A DNA stretch of 64,000 nucleotides from Aralia elata (lineage: Eukaryota; Streptophyta; Magnoliopsida; Apiales; Araliaceae), in assembly GCA_034770075.1 (NCBI GenBank), contig JAVJAP010000351.1:1-64000 (forward strand), in the 5' to 3' direction. The notes under the pieces were generated by a model. The model saw nothing but the letters and a program-made list of their open reading frames with translations. It was not told the origin of the DNA and did not search any database. The position numbers were made by a program, and so were the translations under genes. Positions within the stretch are counted from its first letter, which is position 1; each line of letters begins with the position of its first letter. Shown in pieces: positions 39,764 to 50,793 of this stretch.

Positions 39764-40357
39764 TAAAAGAGAGATCGCATGAGTTACTATCATGTATGCA
39801 ATGAATATACTAGGCCTGATATTGATCAGTCATATTCTGGAGAAGATCACTGTAAGACAGTGATAAACATCTTTAGGTACTTAACCGGTACTGAAGATGT
39901 GATAATGATTCATGGTAGGTCTGAATTAAAACTAGAGGGCTAAACAGACTTAAGTTTTTTCAGACTGACCAAGACGATAACAAATCCACTTTAAGAGTGA
40001 AGCATTACCTTGAATGGTGGTGCAGTGAATTGGAAAGGTTCCAAAATAGCAAAGAGTTGCTGGTTTAATGACAAAGACAAAGTATATAGCTGTAAATGAA
40101 GCTGCAAGTTGATTGTTTGGATGAAAAGTTCATTATAGAACTAGGAATAGTTCCTAAGTCTCATCTTGGATTCAAACATGTGTTGTGGCACTTTCATTTG
40201 ATTAGTGGAATCATTGAAAGAGGAGAACTAATTATAGAGATAGTGGACTCTCAAGAACAACATTGCATATCCATTTACTGAAGCTTTATCCAAATAGCAG
40301 GATGATCGTCACTTAGAGAAGAAGGGTATTAGATACCATGACGATTGGCTTTAGTGC
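39764..40357 (+). pseudogene. Copia RT/RNase H relic
   Basis: Fragments of copia pol are readable in shifting frames. KRDRMS and a TRPD block come first, then IFRYLTGTEDV, GRSELKLEG, LNGGAVNWKGSK, and later FHLISGIIERGEL and the C-terminal GIRYHDDWL. They parallel the fuller minus-strand copy (ILKYLRRTKDV, LNGGAVSWKSSK, GIRYYGDWL). Several stops, frameshifts and an internal deletion that removes the block around the FCDNNGA motif make it non-functional. Confidence 0.75.
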
Positions 40358-40368
40358 AAGTGGGAGAT

Positions 40369-42196
40369 TGAAAGTAGTATGCACACAAGCCAATCATATT
40401 TAATATGATGTAGCATATACTTTGTAATCTTATTCGGTTGTTAAAGGCATTTTACTTTATCTACATGGTACTGTTATATTAAATGTGATAAACCCATAGT
40501 TTTGAGCAATACTTTTAGAATCATGATGGTGATCATGCTAATGAGATCTAAATTCTGGATAGCTCACAAACTAAAATTGTTCCTAATCGATGGATTACTA
40601 AAAAGGGGATTAGTGAATCCGGATAGATTAGTACATACGTTGCTTGCTCTTATGAAGATGATGATTGATCTCATAATCATTTGTGTGGAGACACTAAAGC
40701 AAGTATGTAGGTGCTTATTAGAGAATAAGTTCACTGAACGTGGCTCGCTAATGAATACCTAATGGAGTTTTACTCGCCTGTCAATAGGAATTCCTCTAGT
40801 GATAGTAGTACAAGTGATCCTTGGACTTGAGATCATCATAGTATCTTGTGTATAATGAGTTATACTTTGACATGTCCCTTAAGACCTTTAGGGTATATCA
40901 AAGGGTATGATTGGGTACAATAAGTTATATATGGAGATAGGTGAATGATCAATAAAGAATCTACCACTTCTAGTAAAAGGAGAGAATGTCCTATGTGATT
41001 CGATAAATGACAACTTAGAAGTCTTTGACCAAAGCAGAATGAAATTAGAAAGGAGTTTCTAATTTGCATTATCAGAGTTATGCATTTGAGAATCGAAATA
41101 CATATAATCAAATAAAATAAGACTTGACAGTAATTTCATGTCTTATATTTAATTGAGACATTGTATGGTAGAAGGATTGAATTGTACGACAACTATTCAC
41201 TGAAAGGTTCTTTTGTGATTGATGTTGAAATCTATATTATCTGGAAAGTCGTTGATCGCTAAGGGGGCTTATCCTTATTGTAGAATAAATATTATTTATT
41301 TAAATGAATTAAATAGTTTAATTTATTTATTTAAATAAGATTAGAATTGTTCTAATTGATTTATTCACAACCGGTTTAATATGGAGAACCTAAAGGGTCA
41401 CACCGCAAAAGGAAAATATTTGTTTAAGAAGTAAATGGCATAATTGTAATAATAAGTTACGTGAATTTAATTTAATCTATGGAGATAGAATCAATTAAAT
41501 AGCTTAATATTTATTATTTAATATTTTAAAAATATTAAATATAAATTAATAAGAAGAGTCTTATTATTATTATTACTATTACTATTATTTAATTCGTAAT
41601 AGGGATTGAGAATTAATTAATAGAAGTACTCTCTCATAAATTTCTAATTAGATTAGGAGTTTAATTAATTAAAGGAGTTTAATTAAAATAAAAACCCTAA
41701 TCCTAAATAGTTTAGGAGGGTTCGCTATATCTATAAATAAGAGGAGTCGTATCATGATTTGGGGTTCGACAGTCAGACAGTTAGACTGTTAGACAGTTAC
41801 ACACTCTTCCATGAGAATTGGAGAGAGAGTACTTACAATTTCTATAGAGATAGAAACTATGATTTTTCCAACACTCATCTTCTTGAATAACTATTATTCC
41901 TTGGTGGATCACCTCTAGAGGCCAAACACTTGGGTGGCTAATGTTGATCATAGGAAGGAATTTAATTGGTGAAATTCGAGAAGAACGCGAAGGATTTGGA
42001 GGTGAACTCGTACCTGTGGAAGCATGGTTCTACAAGGGTATGATTCTCATACTTTATCTCTTTCGTTTAATTGATAATTGAGCACATGGATGATCATGGT
42101 GATGGTTTGTATGAAAAATTTTAAAATCCATTTTATCGCGCTTCCGCACTATTTATGTAATTTGATTGCATGTTCGCGCTATGTACAAACCTAATA
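40369..42196 (+). repeat. C1 3' LTR (~1.83 kb)
   Basis: The LTR starts TGAAAGTAGTATGCACACAAG right after the polypurine tract GTGCAAGTGGGAGAT and ends CAAACCTAATA (TA instead of CA). It matches the inverted LTR at 52,798-54,662 over its whole length. It contains the U3/R TATA box at 41,732 and AT-rich microsatellite-like tracts. Confidence 0.85.
41732..41739 (+). promoter_or_regulatory. TATA box of C1 LTR
   Basis: TATAAATA lies in CTATATCTATAAATAAGAGG, downstream of an AACCCTAAT telobox, at the same place as in the sister LTR. It is the expected retrotransposon promoter position. Confidence 0.65.
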
Positions 42197-43302
42197 CATT
42201 CTATCTTCCTTAGGTACTATGATCTCATGAATAGCACATGCACTAATGCTTTCTCCCACGATACCCGCTTTGATGAAGTTGGGCTCCATCAACTCTCTAA
42301 CCTGCCTTGGTAACTCCGTCGTCTCATCGGGAATACTACAAGCTGGCTGATATGGAATGATAGCTCGAGGTATATCCTCAATCACCTGTACAAGAGAAAC
42401 AACAGAACTAGACAAAGATGAGTTAATCTGGTTAGTATTCAAAAGCGCCGTCTTGTACAAATGTACAGTCATTGGCTTTTCAAAATACAACTCACTTTCC
42501 AACTCACTTACCTCTCTTTTTTCACTCTTACTCTCCACTATTTATTTCTCTCGTTTATTTCAATCTCTCCATTCTTTTCATTCTCATCTCTCTTTTCATT
42601 TTCTTTCTCATACTTTTCTTTTGCACTCTCAATCTTTTTTTCAATTTCTTTTTGTCGTTTACTTTCACTTGAATTTTCTTCCTCAGGATCACCGACTTCA
42701 TCTCGAACATTGGAATCTAACAACTCTCATTGGATTGCATATTCTACTCCATCGTCCACTTCCCTCGGCTGATTTTGCTCCTTTTGTGCCTTAGAGATGT
42801 TTTGATGTCGCTTCAAATGATCGTCCCTTATCTCATTATATGTTCTCATGATGTCCTCAATTGATACCAGATTAATATATACCCTAGGAGTTTCTCTTCG
42901 CTGTATCTACTGCAAATCTTCATGTCTATGAACCTTCTTTTCATTGTCACAAGTTGAACGCCTTGAAGGTTGCTCTACATGTTTCGGAGATGCATGCTCA
43001 TTCCTCCCACTAGGTTGTATTGGAGCATACCGCTTTCTTATCACGGTTTTCAACTCTTCCCAAGTCTCGATCGGACGCTCTCCATACCTTTTTCTGCTAC
43101 GCACAAATTCAGCCCACCATGTAGCTGCATAGTCAGAAAAATCTTGAACTGCAAGTTTGAACTTCTTGTACTCGGAATAATTATGATAGCCAAACTCTCG
43201 TTCCTTCCTTTCCTCCCAACTCAAATAAGCTTCAGGATCGCGCCTTCCTTGAAAAGATCTTTTTTGCCACTCATAATTATTTCCACAATTATACCCATAC
43301 AT
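42197..43302 (-). pseudogene. G3 gag and start of pol-like region
   Basis: Starting at ATG 43,302 the gag reads MYGYNCGNNYEWQKRSFQGR and then DPEAYLSWEERKEREFGYHN, AATWWAEF and RPIETWEELKTVIRKRYAP, the retrotrans_gag capsid pattern of plant gypsy elements. A stop occurs at 42,907. A lysine/glutamate-rich linker follows in broken frames, then a reverse-transcriptase finger relic (PRAIIPYQPACSIPDETTEL and AIHEIIVPKED). The element is cut by C1 just after this point. No zinc knuckle or protease motif lies between gag and the RT relic, the same as in G2. Confidence 0.75.
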
Positions 43303-43825
43303 GATTGTTGCAAAACAAATGTTAGTACATAAAGAAAGATTTCCTCACACACTCCCTTACGTGTTTCGCTCAAACAATGTATCACACAAATATGAAAACA
43401 CTCGTGTATCGCACAATAGGCTTTTACCTTCAATTGATCTCACACTCTTTTTACCACTCAAATTCCCTCTAATAGGTTCTTTTTGAATTCACCAAATAAA
43501 TTCACAGTTTACTTTTCAATCCAATAAGAACTTATCACAAAACAAAATATAACAAGTGTGACGTACGATAACCACCAAAATTTTCACGATCACCAATTAA
43601 GATCCTTTTAAGTGAAATCCCAATCTCCTCAAAATTCACAAATTCAAACAATAGAACCAAATGATAGATTCTTCAATATAATCCCAATATTCACGAAACT
43701 TATGAAACCCAAGCAATTGTAACAATAATAATTTTCCTTTTTTTTTTCTCTTCTCTTTTTATTTTTTTATTTTTTTTTTACTCTTCAACAAGAAAAATAA
43801 AGGATAAGTAACATGCTAGGAATTT
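43303..43825 (-). other. G3 leader between PBS and gag
   Basis: Non-coding leader, including a long T/C-rich tract (43,735-43,790 on the plus strand). It corresponds to the A-rich leader of G2. No other signal seen. Confidence 0.6.
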
Positions 43826-43838
43826 AGCTCTGATACCA
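43826..43838 (-). other. Primer-binding site (initiator tRNA-Met) of G3
   Basis: On the minus strand the sequence is TGGTATCAGAGCT, a perfect 13-base match to the usual tRNA-iMet primer site, two bases inside the LTR end. Confidence 0.9.
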
Positions 43839-44235
43839 AATGATAGACTCCACGACACGTTTGCATGAGGTGGTCGTCGCCTGGATCGTTTCTAGTAAGC
43901 AAATTGATGGACTCTTTCGAAATCTTAACCCAACGTCTAATTTGAAGACGAGAATCTTGATATATTCGATCAAGCAATTGAATTTCGCGTAGGATGGAAA
44001 CACCAACAACACTTAGACCCTCGTTTAATTCAAACGATAATCTTCGTATGATTGAATGATGCGATAGAATAACGCCACACACAACTATGGTTTGTTGTAT
44101 GATAAGTTAAATATGAATCTCAAAGAAGACTAAGAAATTAATCTGGGAATTCTTAAAGAACCAAAACATGAGAAGAATCTCACAATAATTTCATTAATCA
44201 AAAAGTGTAGTCCCTATTACATCAGCCATGTATTC

Positions 44236-44243
44236 TATTTATA
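44236..44243 (-). promoter_or_regulatory. TATA box of G3 LTR
   Basis: TATAAATA on the minus strand lies in the context TATTAGTATAAATAGAATAC, identical to both G2 LTRs. Confidence 0.65.
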
Positions 44244-44458
44244 CTAATAGAATAAAACCTTAAAAAAACCTTAAATCCTAAAAGGAATAGAAATCCAATT
44301 GGAAATCAAATTATACCTAACTAATTAATATAGAAACCAAATCATATCTAATAAATATCCTAATTACATTAGAAATCTAAAAGATATGAAAAATCTCAAA
44401 AAATATGAAAAGAAATCTTGAAAAATCTGGAAAAACGCATTGAACTTTCTGGCGCCCT

Positions 44459-44578
44459 GGCGCGGGGCGCAGGGAAATTGGCCTGGCGCGGCGCGGGGCG
44501 CGCTACACCTGTCGAACCCTTAAACCTCCTTGGCGCGGGGCGCGCTGTCTCTAGTACAAAATTGGCGCGGGGCGCGCT
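44459..44578. repeat. GC-rich motif array in G3 LTR
   Basis: Four copies of GGCGCGGGGCGC(GCT) start at 44,459, 44,490, 44,532 and 44,564, spaced 31, 42 and 32 bp. The surrounding LTR is AT-rich. The motif is nearly self-complementary and is shared with other elements in the window. Confidence 0.85.
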
Positions 44579-44966
44579 GCTCTGGCAGATTTGACCATTT
44601 TGCCCTTTTACGTCCCGAACGTGACTCTTTGCTCCTCCCTTGCTTCCTCCACTAAACTTATACCAAATTAAAGAGCTTAGAATCATTTTCCAAATGGAAT
44701 ATCTTGCCATGTAGCTTGAATCCTTCTCCATTGTTCCGTGCATTGCTCCTCGACTTGTCTTGTGTTGATTGGGTCTTACTAAATAGATGGTATCTAGCAA
44801 TCCCAAATCACATAGTTGATCCTCCTCTCGTGATCCTCTTGAATTGAGCTTCAATATCAGCTTCCTTGAACAGATTTCAGCCCAATCACTCACGATCATT
44901 TGTTCTACACCCCAAACATGAGTTGACTCTTGAGTGCTTGATGCGAGCATGGTCAGGATTGTATCA

Positions 44967-46766
44967 AAGACGTGGCAGCACTACCTTTGGCCAAAAGAGT
45001 TCGTGATTCACACTGATCATGAATCTTTGAAGTACTTGAAGGGACAGCATAAGTTGAACAAGCGACATGCCCGGTGGATGGAATTTATCGAGACATTTCC
45101 ATATGTCATCCGATACAAACAGGGTAAGGAGAATGTTGTTGTTGATGCACTTTCAAGAAGGTACGTGTTATTGAATACTCTTGATACAAAATTGCTTGGG
45201 TTTGAACGAATTAAAGAGTTATATGCTAATGACCTTGAATTTTGTGAAGAGTTTAAAACATGTGAAAAGAATACTATAGGTAAATATTTTAAAGTGGATG
45301 GTTTTCTGTTTCGAGAAAATAAGTTGTGTATACCTGCATGTTCTTTGCGTGAGTTGTTGATTAGAGAGTCACATGGGGGAGGTCTAATGGGTCATTTTGG
45401 TATTGAAAAGACTTTATCTGTTTTGAAAGAACATTTTTATTGGCCTCATATGAAACGAGATGTGAAAAGAATTTGTGATAAATGCATTACGTGTAAGCAG
45501 GCTAAGTCTCGTGTTCAACCTCATGGATTGTATACACCATTGCCTATATCTAGTGAACCTTGGATTGATTTGTCTATGGATTTTATATTGGGTTTGCCAA
45601 GGTCTAAGCGTGGTCATGATTCTATATTTGTGGTCGTGGATAGATTTTCTAAGATGGCACATTTTATTCCATGTCACAAAACTGATGATGCATCTCATAT
45701 TGCTGATTTGTTCTTTAGGGAAATTGTGCGTTTGCATGGCATGCCTAGAACAATTGTTTTTGATAGAGATACTAAGTTATTGAGTTATTTTTGGAAGACC
45801 TTATGGTGTAAATTAGGTACTAAATTGTTATTTTCCACTACTTGTCACCCATAAACTGATAGTCAAACAGAAGTAGTTAATAGAACTTTATCTGTATTGT
45901 TAAGGGCTATTATCAAAAAGAACATTAAAGTTTGGGAAGAGCCATTTGAAATTGTTTATGGTTTTAATCCTTTGACACCGTTGGATTTATTGCCATTACC
46001 TGTTTCTGAACTGACTAACATGGATGGAAAGAAAAAGGCTGAATTTGTTAAGCAGATACATGAAAAGGCAAGACTTAACATTGAGAGGAAGACAGAGCAA
46101 TATGTTAAACAAGCCAACAAGGGTCGACGTCAAGTGATCTTTGAACCGAGAGAGTGGGTTTGGCTTCATATGAGGAAGGAAAGATTTCTGGCTTAAAGAC
46201 GGTCGAAATTGCTTCCGAGGGGCGATGGTCCATTCCAAGTGCTTGAACGCATCAATGACAATGCTTACAAATTGGGTTTTCCTGGTGAGTATAACGTTAG
46301 TGCTACATTTAACGTTTTTGATCTAAGTCTGTTTGATGTAGGTGATGATTTGAGGACAAATCCTTTTCAAGAGGAGAGAAATGATGAGGACATGGATAGC
46401 TTGGACAAGGATGAGAGTTATGGGGCGAATTCGGTGCAAGTTCCAGTTGGACCTGTGACGAGAGCTCGGGCTAAACGCTTCAAGGAGGGGATTAACGGAT
46501 TGATTCAAGAAGCTTGGAAGGATGAAGATTCCAGGATGAAGATTTTGGAGTTGGAGTTTAAGCTCGTGAATATGTTATTTTGTATTCCAAGTCGAGAATT
46601 AGGAACTAGTCAAGAAGGCCAAAAATTCCAACCCGGCGCGCCCCACGCCAGTTTTGTGCCTGATCTAGCGCGCCCCGCGCTGGTCATACAGGAGTATAGC
46701 GTGCCCCGCACCATTTGTAGCGCGCCCTGCGCCATTTGTAGCACGCCCCGTGCCGAGCCGCTTTGA
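44967..46766 (+). pseudogene. G1 RNase H end and integrase
   Basis: Conserved gypsy blocks appear in order. The RNase H tail comes first ([26 protein letters not shown]). The integrase zinc region follows ([14 protein letters not shown], then [12 protein letters not shown]) and then the catalytic core with D in [10 protein letters not shown] in VFDRDTKLL and E in TEVVNRTL. The C-terminal block has [20 protein letters not shown] and the tail [13 protein letters not shown]. Stops at 45,852 (in CHP*TDSQTE) and 46,194, plus an internal deletion before PFEIVYGF, kill it. Integrase would insert the cDNA into host chromatin. No chromodomain is obvious. The tail style recalls centromere-associated gypsy lineages, but I cannot assign a lineage by eye. 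Confidence 0.85.
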
Positions 46767-46820
46767 GTTTCTGCATTCCTGGCGCGCCCCGCGCCATTCC
46801 TTTACATTTTCTAGCACGCC
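46635..46820. repeat. GC-rich motif array in G1
   Basis: Copies of GCGCGCCCCGCGCC or variants begin at 46,636, 46,668, 46,699, 46,720, 46,741, 46,782 and 46,814, spaced 32, 31, 21, 21, 41 and 32 bp. The last copy is split by the G2 insertion. Variants differ mainly by C-to-T or G-to-A changes at CG sites. Confidence 0.85.
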
Positions 46821-47221
46821 TGATGAGATCCTGACCAGGCTCGCATCAAGCAATCAAGAGTCAACTCATGTTTCGGGTGTAGAACAAATGATCGTGAGTG
46901 ATTAGGCTGAAAACTACTCTAGAATACTTAATTTGAGGACAAATTCTAGTGATTCGCGAGTAGAGGATAAATTCTATGATTTGGAATTGCTAGATACAAT
47001 ATATTTAGTGAGACTAAATCAACACAAGCCAATTCATCATGCATTGCACGGAATGAAAGAAAAAGATTCAAGCTTCGTGGCAAAGCATTCATCAGTGGAT
47101 ATGATTCTAAGTTCATTCATTACGTTCTTCCAAAGATTCAAGTTCAATGAAGGGAACGAAAGAGGAGCAAAGAATCACGTTTGGGACGTAAAAGGGCAAA
47201 ATGGTTAAATCTGCCAGAGCA

Positions 47222-47267
47222 GCGCGCCCCGCGCCGCGCCAGGCCAATTTCAGCGCGCCCCGCGCCA
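47222..47267. repeat. GC-rich motif pair in G2 5' LTR
   Basis: GCGCGCCCCGCGCC-type copies begin at 47,222 and 47,253 (31 bp). The equivalent pair in the 3' LTR is at about 51,981-52,026. Confidence 0.8.
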
Positions 47268-47496
47268 GGGCTTAAGAAAGTTCAGCGCGTTTTTCCAGGC
47301 AACGCGTTTTTCCAGTTTTTCAAGATTTACTTCCATATTTTTTTGGGATTTTTCATATCTTTTAGATTTCGAATGTAATTAGAATATTTATTAGATATGA
47401 TTTGATTTCCATATTAATTAGTTAGGTAGAATTTGATTTCCAATTGGATTTCTATTCCTTTTAGGATTTAGGGTTTTTTAGGGTTTATTCTATTAG

Positions 47497-47504
47497 TATA
47501 AATA
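47497..47504 (+). promoter_or_regulatory. TATA box of G2 5' LTR
   Basis: TATAAATA within TATTAGTATAAATAGAATAC is the probable start region of the element transcript. It is conserved in the 3' LTR and in G3. Confidence 0.7.
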
Positions 47505-47912
47505 GAATACATGGGGTTGTGTAATTATTAATTTTCAATCAAAATTTTACCCAATTCAATTCTTGTGAGATTATTCTCTACTTTTGGTTCTTTGAAGAAT
47601 TTCTAAGCTAATTTCTTAGTTTTCTTTTGAGATTCATATTTAACTTATCATACAACAAATCACAGTTGTGTGTGGTGTTATTCTACCGCATCATTCAATC
47701 ATACGGAGATTATCGTTTGAATTAAACGAGGGTCAAAGTGTTGTTGGTGTTTCATCCTTCATACATTCAAATTGCTTGATCGACTATTCCAAGGTTTATC
47801 GTCTATATTCAGGCAAGGGATTAAGGATTCGAACGAGTTCCACGTTTATAACATGCTGGAAACGATCCTGGTGACGACCACCTCACGCAAGCGTGCCGTG
47901 GAGTCTATCATT

Positions 47913-47925
47913 TGGTATAAAAGCT
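47913..47925 (+). other. Primer-binding site of G2 (degenerate tRNA-iMet)
   Basis: TGGTATAAAAGCT, two bases after the LTR, differs from TGGTATCAGAGCT at two positions. G3, of the same family, keeps the perfect version. Confidence 0.75.
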
Positions 47926-48473
47926 ACGTTTTCTAGCTAGTTGTTTATCTTTATTTTTTTGTGTTGATTATATATTGAAAAAAAAAATCATTAGTCAAAA
48001 AAAAAATAATTAGTGAGTTAAAAAAAAAGTGCTGGGAAAAATTATTATTGTTGCAATTGCTTGGGTTTCATAAGTTCGTGATTATTGGGATCGTATTGAA
48101 GAAGTTATTATTTGATTCTGTTGTTAGAGTTTGTAACTTTGAGGATATTGGGATTTCACTCAAGAGGATCTTAATTGGTGATCGTGAAAATTTTGGTGGT
48201 TATCGTACGTTACACTTGCTATATTTTGTTTTGTGATACGTTCTTATTGAATTAAAAAGAAAACTGTGATATTTGGTTGGTGAATTCAAAAAGAACCTAT
48301 TGGAGGGAATTAGAGTGGTAAAAGGCAACAGTGTGAGATTAATTGAGGGTAAAAGCCTAATTGTGTGATACACGAGCGAATTCATAATTGTGTGATACAT
48401 TGTTTGAGCGAAACACGTAAGAGAGAGTGTGAGGAAATTTTTTTTATATACTAACATTTGTTTTGCAGCAATC
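47926..48473 (+). other. G2 leader
   Basis: A/T-rich non-coding leader with several A-runs (47,978-48,030). A TTTTGCAG immediately upstream of the gag start resembles a splice acceptor, which is weak evidence for a spliced leader. Confidence 0.5.
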
Positions 48474-50246
48474 ATGTATGGATACAATTATGAAAATAAT
48501 TATGAGTGGCAAAAGAGATCCTTTCAAGGAAGGCGCGATCGTGAAGCTTATTTGAGTTGGGAGGAAAGGAAGGAACGAGAGTTTGGCTATCATAATTATC
48601 CCGAGTGCAAGAAATTCAAACTTGCAGTTTAAGATTTTTCCGGTCATACAGCTACATGGTGGGCTGAATTTGTGCATGGCAGAAAAAGGTATGGAGAGCG
48701 TCCGATCGAGACGTGGGAAGAGTTGAAAACCGTGATGAGAAAGCGGTTTGCTCCCGTACAGCCTAGCAGGAGGAATGAACATGCATCTTCGCAACATGTA
48801 GAGCAATCTTCAAGGCGTTCAACTTGTGATAATGAAAAGAAGGTCCGTAGACATGAAGAATTGCAGTGGAGACAGCGAAGAGAAACTCCTAGGGCATATA
48901 TTAAACAGGTATCAATTGAGGACAACATGAAAACATATAATGAGATAAGGGACGATCATTTGAAGCGACATCAAAACATCTCTAAGGTACAAAAGGAGCA
49001 AAATCAGCCGAGAGAGGTGGACGATGGAGTAAAATATGCAATCCAAGGAGAGTTGTTAGATTCCAATGTTCGAGATGAAGTCCGTGATCCTGAGGAAGAG
49101 AATACAAGTGAAAGTAAACGACAAAAAGAAATTAAAAAAGAAATTGAAAAAAAGATTGAGTGTGAAAAAGAAAAGTGTGAAAAGGAGAATGAAAAGAAAC
49201 GAGAGAATAAAAAGAATGAGAGTAAAAATAAACGAGAGAAAGAAACAGTGGAGAGTAAGAGTGAAAAAAGAGAGGAGAGTGAGTTGGAAAGTGAGTTGTA
49301 TTTTGAAAAGTCAATGACTGTACATTCGTACAAGACAGCGCTTTTAAATACTAACAAGAGTAACTCTTTTTTGTCTAGTTTTGTTTTGTCTCTTGTACAG
49401 GTTGTTGATGTTATACCCCGAGCTATCATTCCATATCAGCCAGCTTGTAGTATTCCCGAGGAGACGACAGAGTTACCAAGGCGGGTTGCAGAGTTGATGA
49501 AGTCCAACTTCATCAAAGCGGGTATCGTCGGAGAAAACATTAGTACGTGTGCTATTCATGAGATCATAGTACCTAAGGAAGATAGAATGCCGAGCTTGTT
49601 CGTTGATTTTGAATTGGTAAACAAGTATCGATATTATTTTCTTTGCTTAGATAATATGCTTGATAAATTGCATAGTACTTATGTTATGTCTACATTGGGT
49701 GATGACCATGTGATGATATTGCTTAGTCAATTTAGCATGAGAGAGTGTGATAAATGGAAAATTATGTTTACATATAACTTGTATAGGTGGTTAGTTATTT
49801 CGGTTAGATTAACTGATGCATCTAGTATAATCCTGAGTTTAGTAAAACATGTTTTGCATGCTTCCATGGATAAATTTGTGTTTGACTATTTTGAGGGTAA
49901 AATCGTCTTTATCATAAACTATGGAGGATATTTGATATTTGTTGAGTTAGTTTATGAGCTTGCGTTATATTCTCGTTGTCAATATTCTTACTATCATTTG
50001 GTAAATTCTGATTGTCAAAGTGCATATCTTCGTAGAATTTATTCTAGTGATTATTGTGGGTATTTTCGTTTTCAATATTTGTACTTGCATGAAACTCATT
50101 CTAGGGTTTTTCATTCACATGTTGAATTAGATTTTAGTCAATCTTTACATGAGTTGTCGTTAATTGATAATGGTAGTGATCATGGTTCATCAGTAGAGAA
50201 ATCTTTATGCATGATTTGCTATCATTTGGTAATGTCTTTCCATTAG
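48474..50246 (+). pseudogene. G2 gag-linker-RT relic reading frame
   Basis: From ATG 48,474 the gag capsid pattern runs (YEWQKRSFQGRRDREAYLSW, ATWWAEF, ETWEELKTVMRKRFAP). A TAA at 48,630 breaks it; the same frame is then open from Met 48,672 for 524 codons. Residues of that frame, roughly: 1-35 rest of the gag core; 35-130 basic/polar; 140-220 a Lys/Glu-rich, probably helical segment; 245-420 a full-length but degenerate reverse transcriptase (PRAIIPYQPACSIPEETTEL, AIHEIIVPKED, NMLDKLHSTYV, and at about residue 405 YFEGK where YFDDI is expected). The catalytic Asp pair is therefore lost. No zinc knuckle, protease, RNase H or integrase is visible. A long open frame despite a dead enzyme is notable. 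Confidence 0.75.
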
Positions 50247-50740
50247 AGTTGTTATCATTGCATCATTTTGAGAATGTTGTTTTGAATGGGAAAGAATTAC
50301 TATTATTTGGTATTGATTTGAAAAGTGATTATCATCAGATTGGATTAAGATATGGTTTACATACATGTTTAGTTAAATCGTTGGGACTAACTAATGCATT
50401 AAATGTATTTATGTTAAATCATATTTTGCATTCTTTCATGGGAAAATTTGATAATATTTGTTTTGATGATACTTCCACTTTTGTTGACACTTGGGAAAAT
50501 TCTTTGGCATATGTTGAGTTTGATTGTGAGTATCATAAGTATGCTAGTGAGTTTTTATCTTGTGGGGTTGGTTTTGATCTTTTAATTCCATTGATGTCGT
50601 TATTTGATTTTGCATTGGTTAATGTCAATGGGAAGGGAAATGTTGAATTTGTTTTGCAGATTTGTGATGGGTTCATACTCATTGAGGAGAAAGGTTTAAT
50701 TCGATTTGCAAATCAGTTCGAACAATGCATGGGAATCTAA
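50207..50740 (+). pseudogene. Second RT-like segment of G2
   Basis: A 177-codon frame starts just inside the end of the previous one and carries a second set of gypsy RT palm blocks. FGIDLKSDYHQIGL corresponds to the usual KIDLRSGYHQIR, GLTNALNVFMLNHILHSFMG to GLTNAPSTFMRLMN, and CFDDTSTFVDTWE to YFDDILVYS. This segment keeps the FDD pair. The downstream part is unrecognised. Two RT-like palms in tandem within one element is unexpected. Strong decay of both is clear. Confidence 0.65.
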
Positions 50741-50793
50741 AGGGAAGTTATTTGGATTTTATTCTAGTAGACTTTGCATGTGATTTTGAGTTA

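Larger units (their letters stand above)
39764..42196 (+). mobile_element. C1: truncated Ty1/copia 3' end
   Basis: This is a decayed copia remnant consisting of the end of reverse transcriptase/RNase H, the polypurine tract and one complete 3' LTR. It is the same family as the large minus-strand copia at 52,798-64,000, with near-identical LTR ends and the same pol words. Its 5' part is missing: the left end abuts LINE ORF2 at 39,763. The right end abuts the minus-strand gypsy element G3, with CATTC as candidate duplication. Confidence 0.8.
42197..44966 (-). mobile_element. G3: 5' half of a non-autonomous Ty3/gypsy element
   Basis: On the minus strand it has a complete 5' LTR (44,966 to 43,841), a perfect primer-binding site, a leader, a gag frame and the start of a degenerate pol-like region. 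It ends abruptly at the C1 LTR (42,196). The LTR outer edge lies inside the RNase H coding region of the plus-strand relic G1. Its architecture matches G2. The 3' half and second LTR are missing. Confidence 0.85.
43841..44966 (-). repeat. G3 5' LTR (~1.13 kb)
   Basis: On the minus strand it starts TGATACAATCCTGACC and ends GTGGAGTCTATCA. It is related to the G2 LTRs and carries four GC-rich motif copies (44,459-44,578) and a TATA box. The bases just outside, AAGAC, belong to the RNase H frame of G1 and are the candidate 5-bp target duplication; the partner was lost with the 3' half. Confidence 0.85.
44967..46820 (+). mobile_element. G1: old Ty3/gypsy pol relic (RNase H-integrase)
   Basis: This is the 3' half of an autonomous-type gypsy element. 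Its left side was cut by insertion of G3 into the RNase H region. Its right side, a GC-motif-rich 3' region, was cut by G2 at 46,820 and continues at 52,671-52,797 until copia C2 interrupts it again. It is therefore the oldest layer of this nest. Confidence 0.8.
46821..47910 (+). repeat. G2 5' LTR
   Basis: It starts TGATGAGATCCTGACC and ends GTGGAGTCTATCA. It contains two GC-rich motif copies (47,222 and 47,253, 31 bp apart), two TTTAGGG teloboxes just upstream of the TATA box, and the box itself. Confidence 0.9.

Noticed and set aside
42357..42794. Plus-strand Ser/Phe-rich frames opposite G3 gag
   Set aside because: Antisense shadow of the Lys/Glu-rich linker of the minus-strand gypsy; the same shadow occurs opposite G2.
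44396..44950. 184-codon minus-strand frame
   Set aside because: Lies entirely within the G3 LTR and reads through the GC motif array; no domain.
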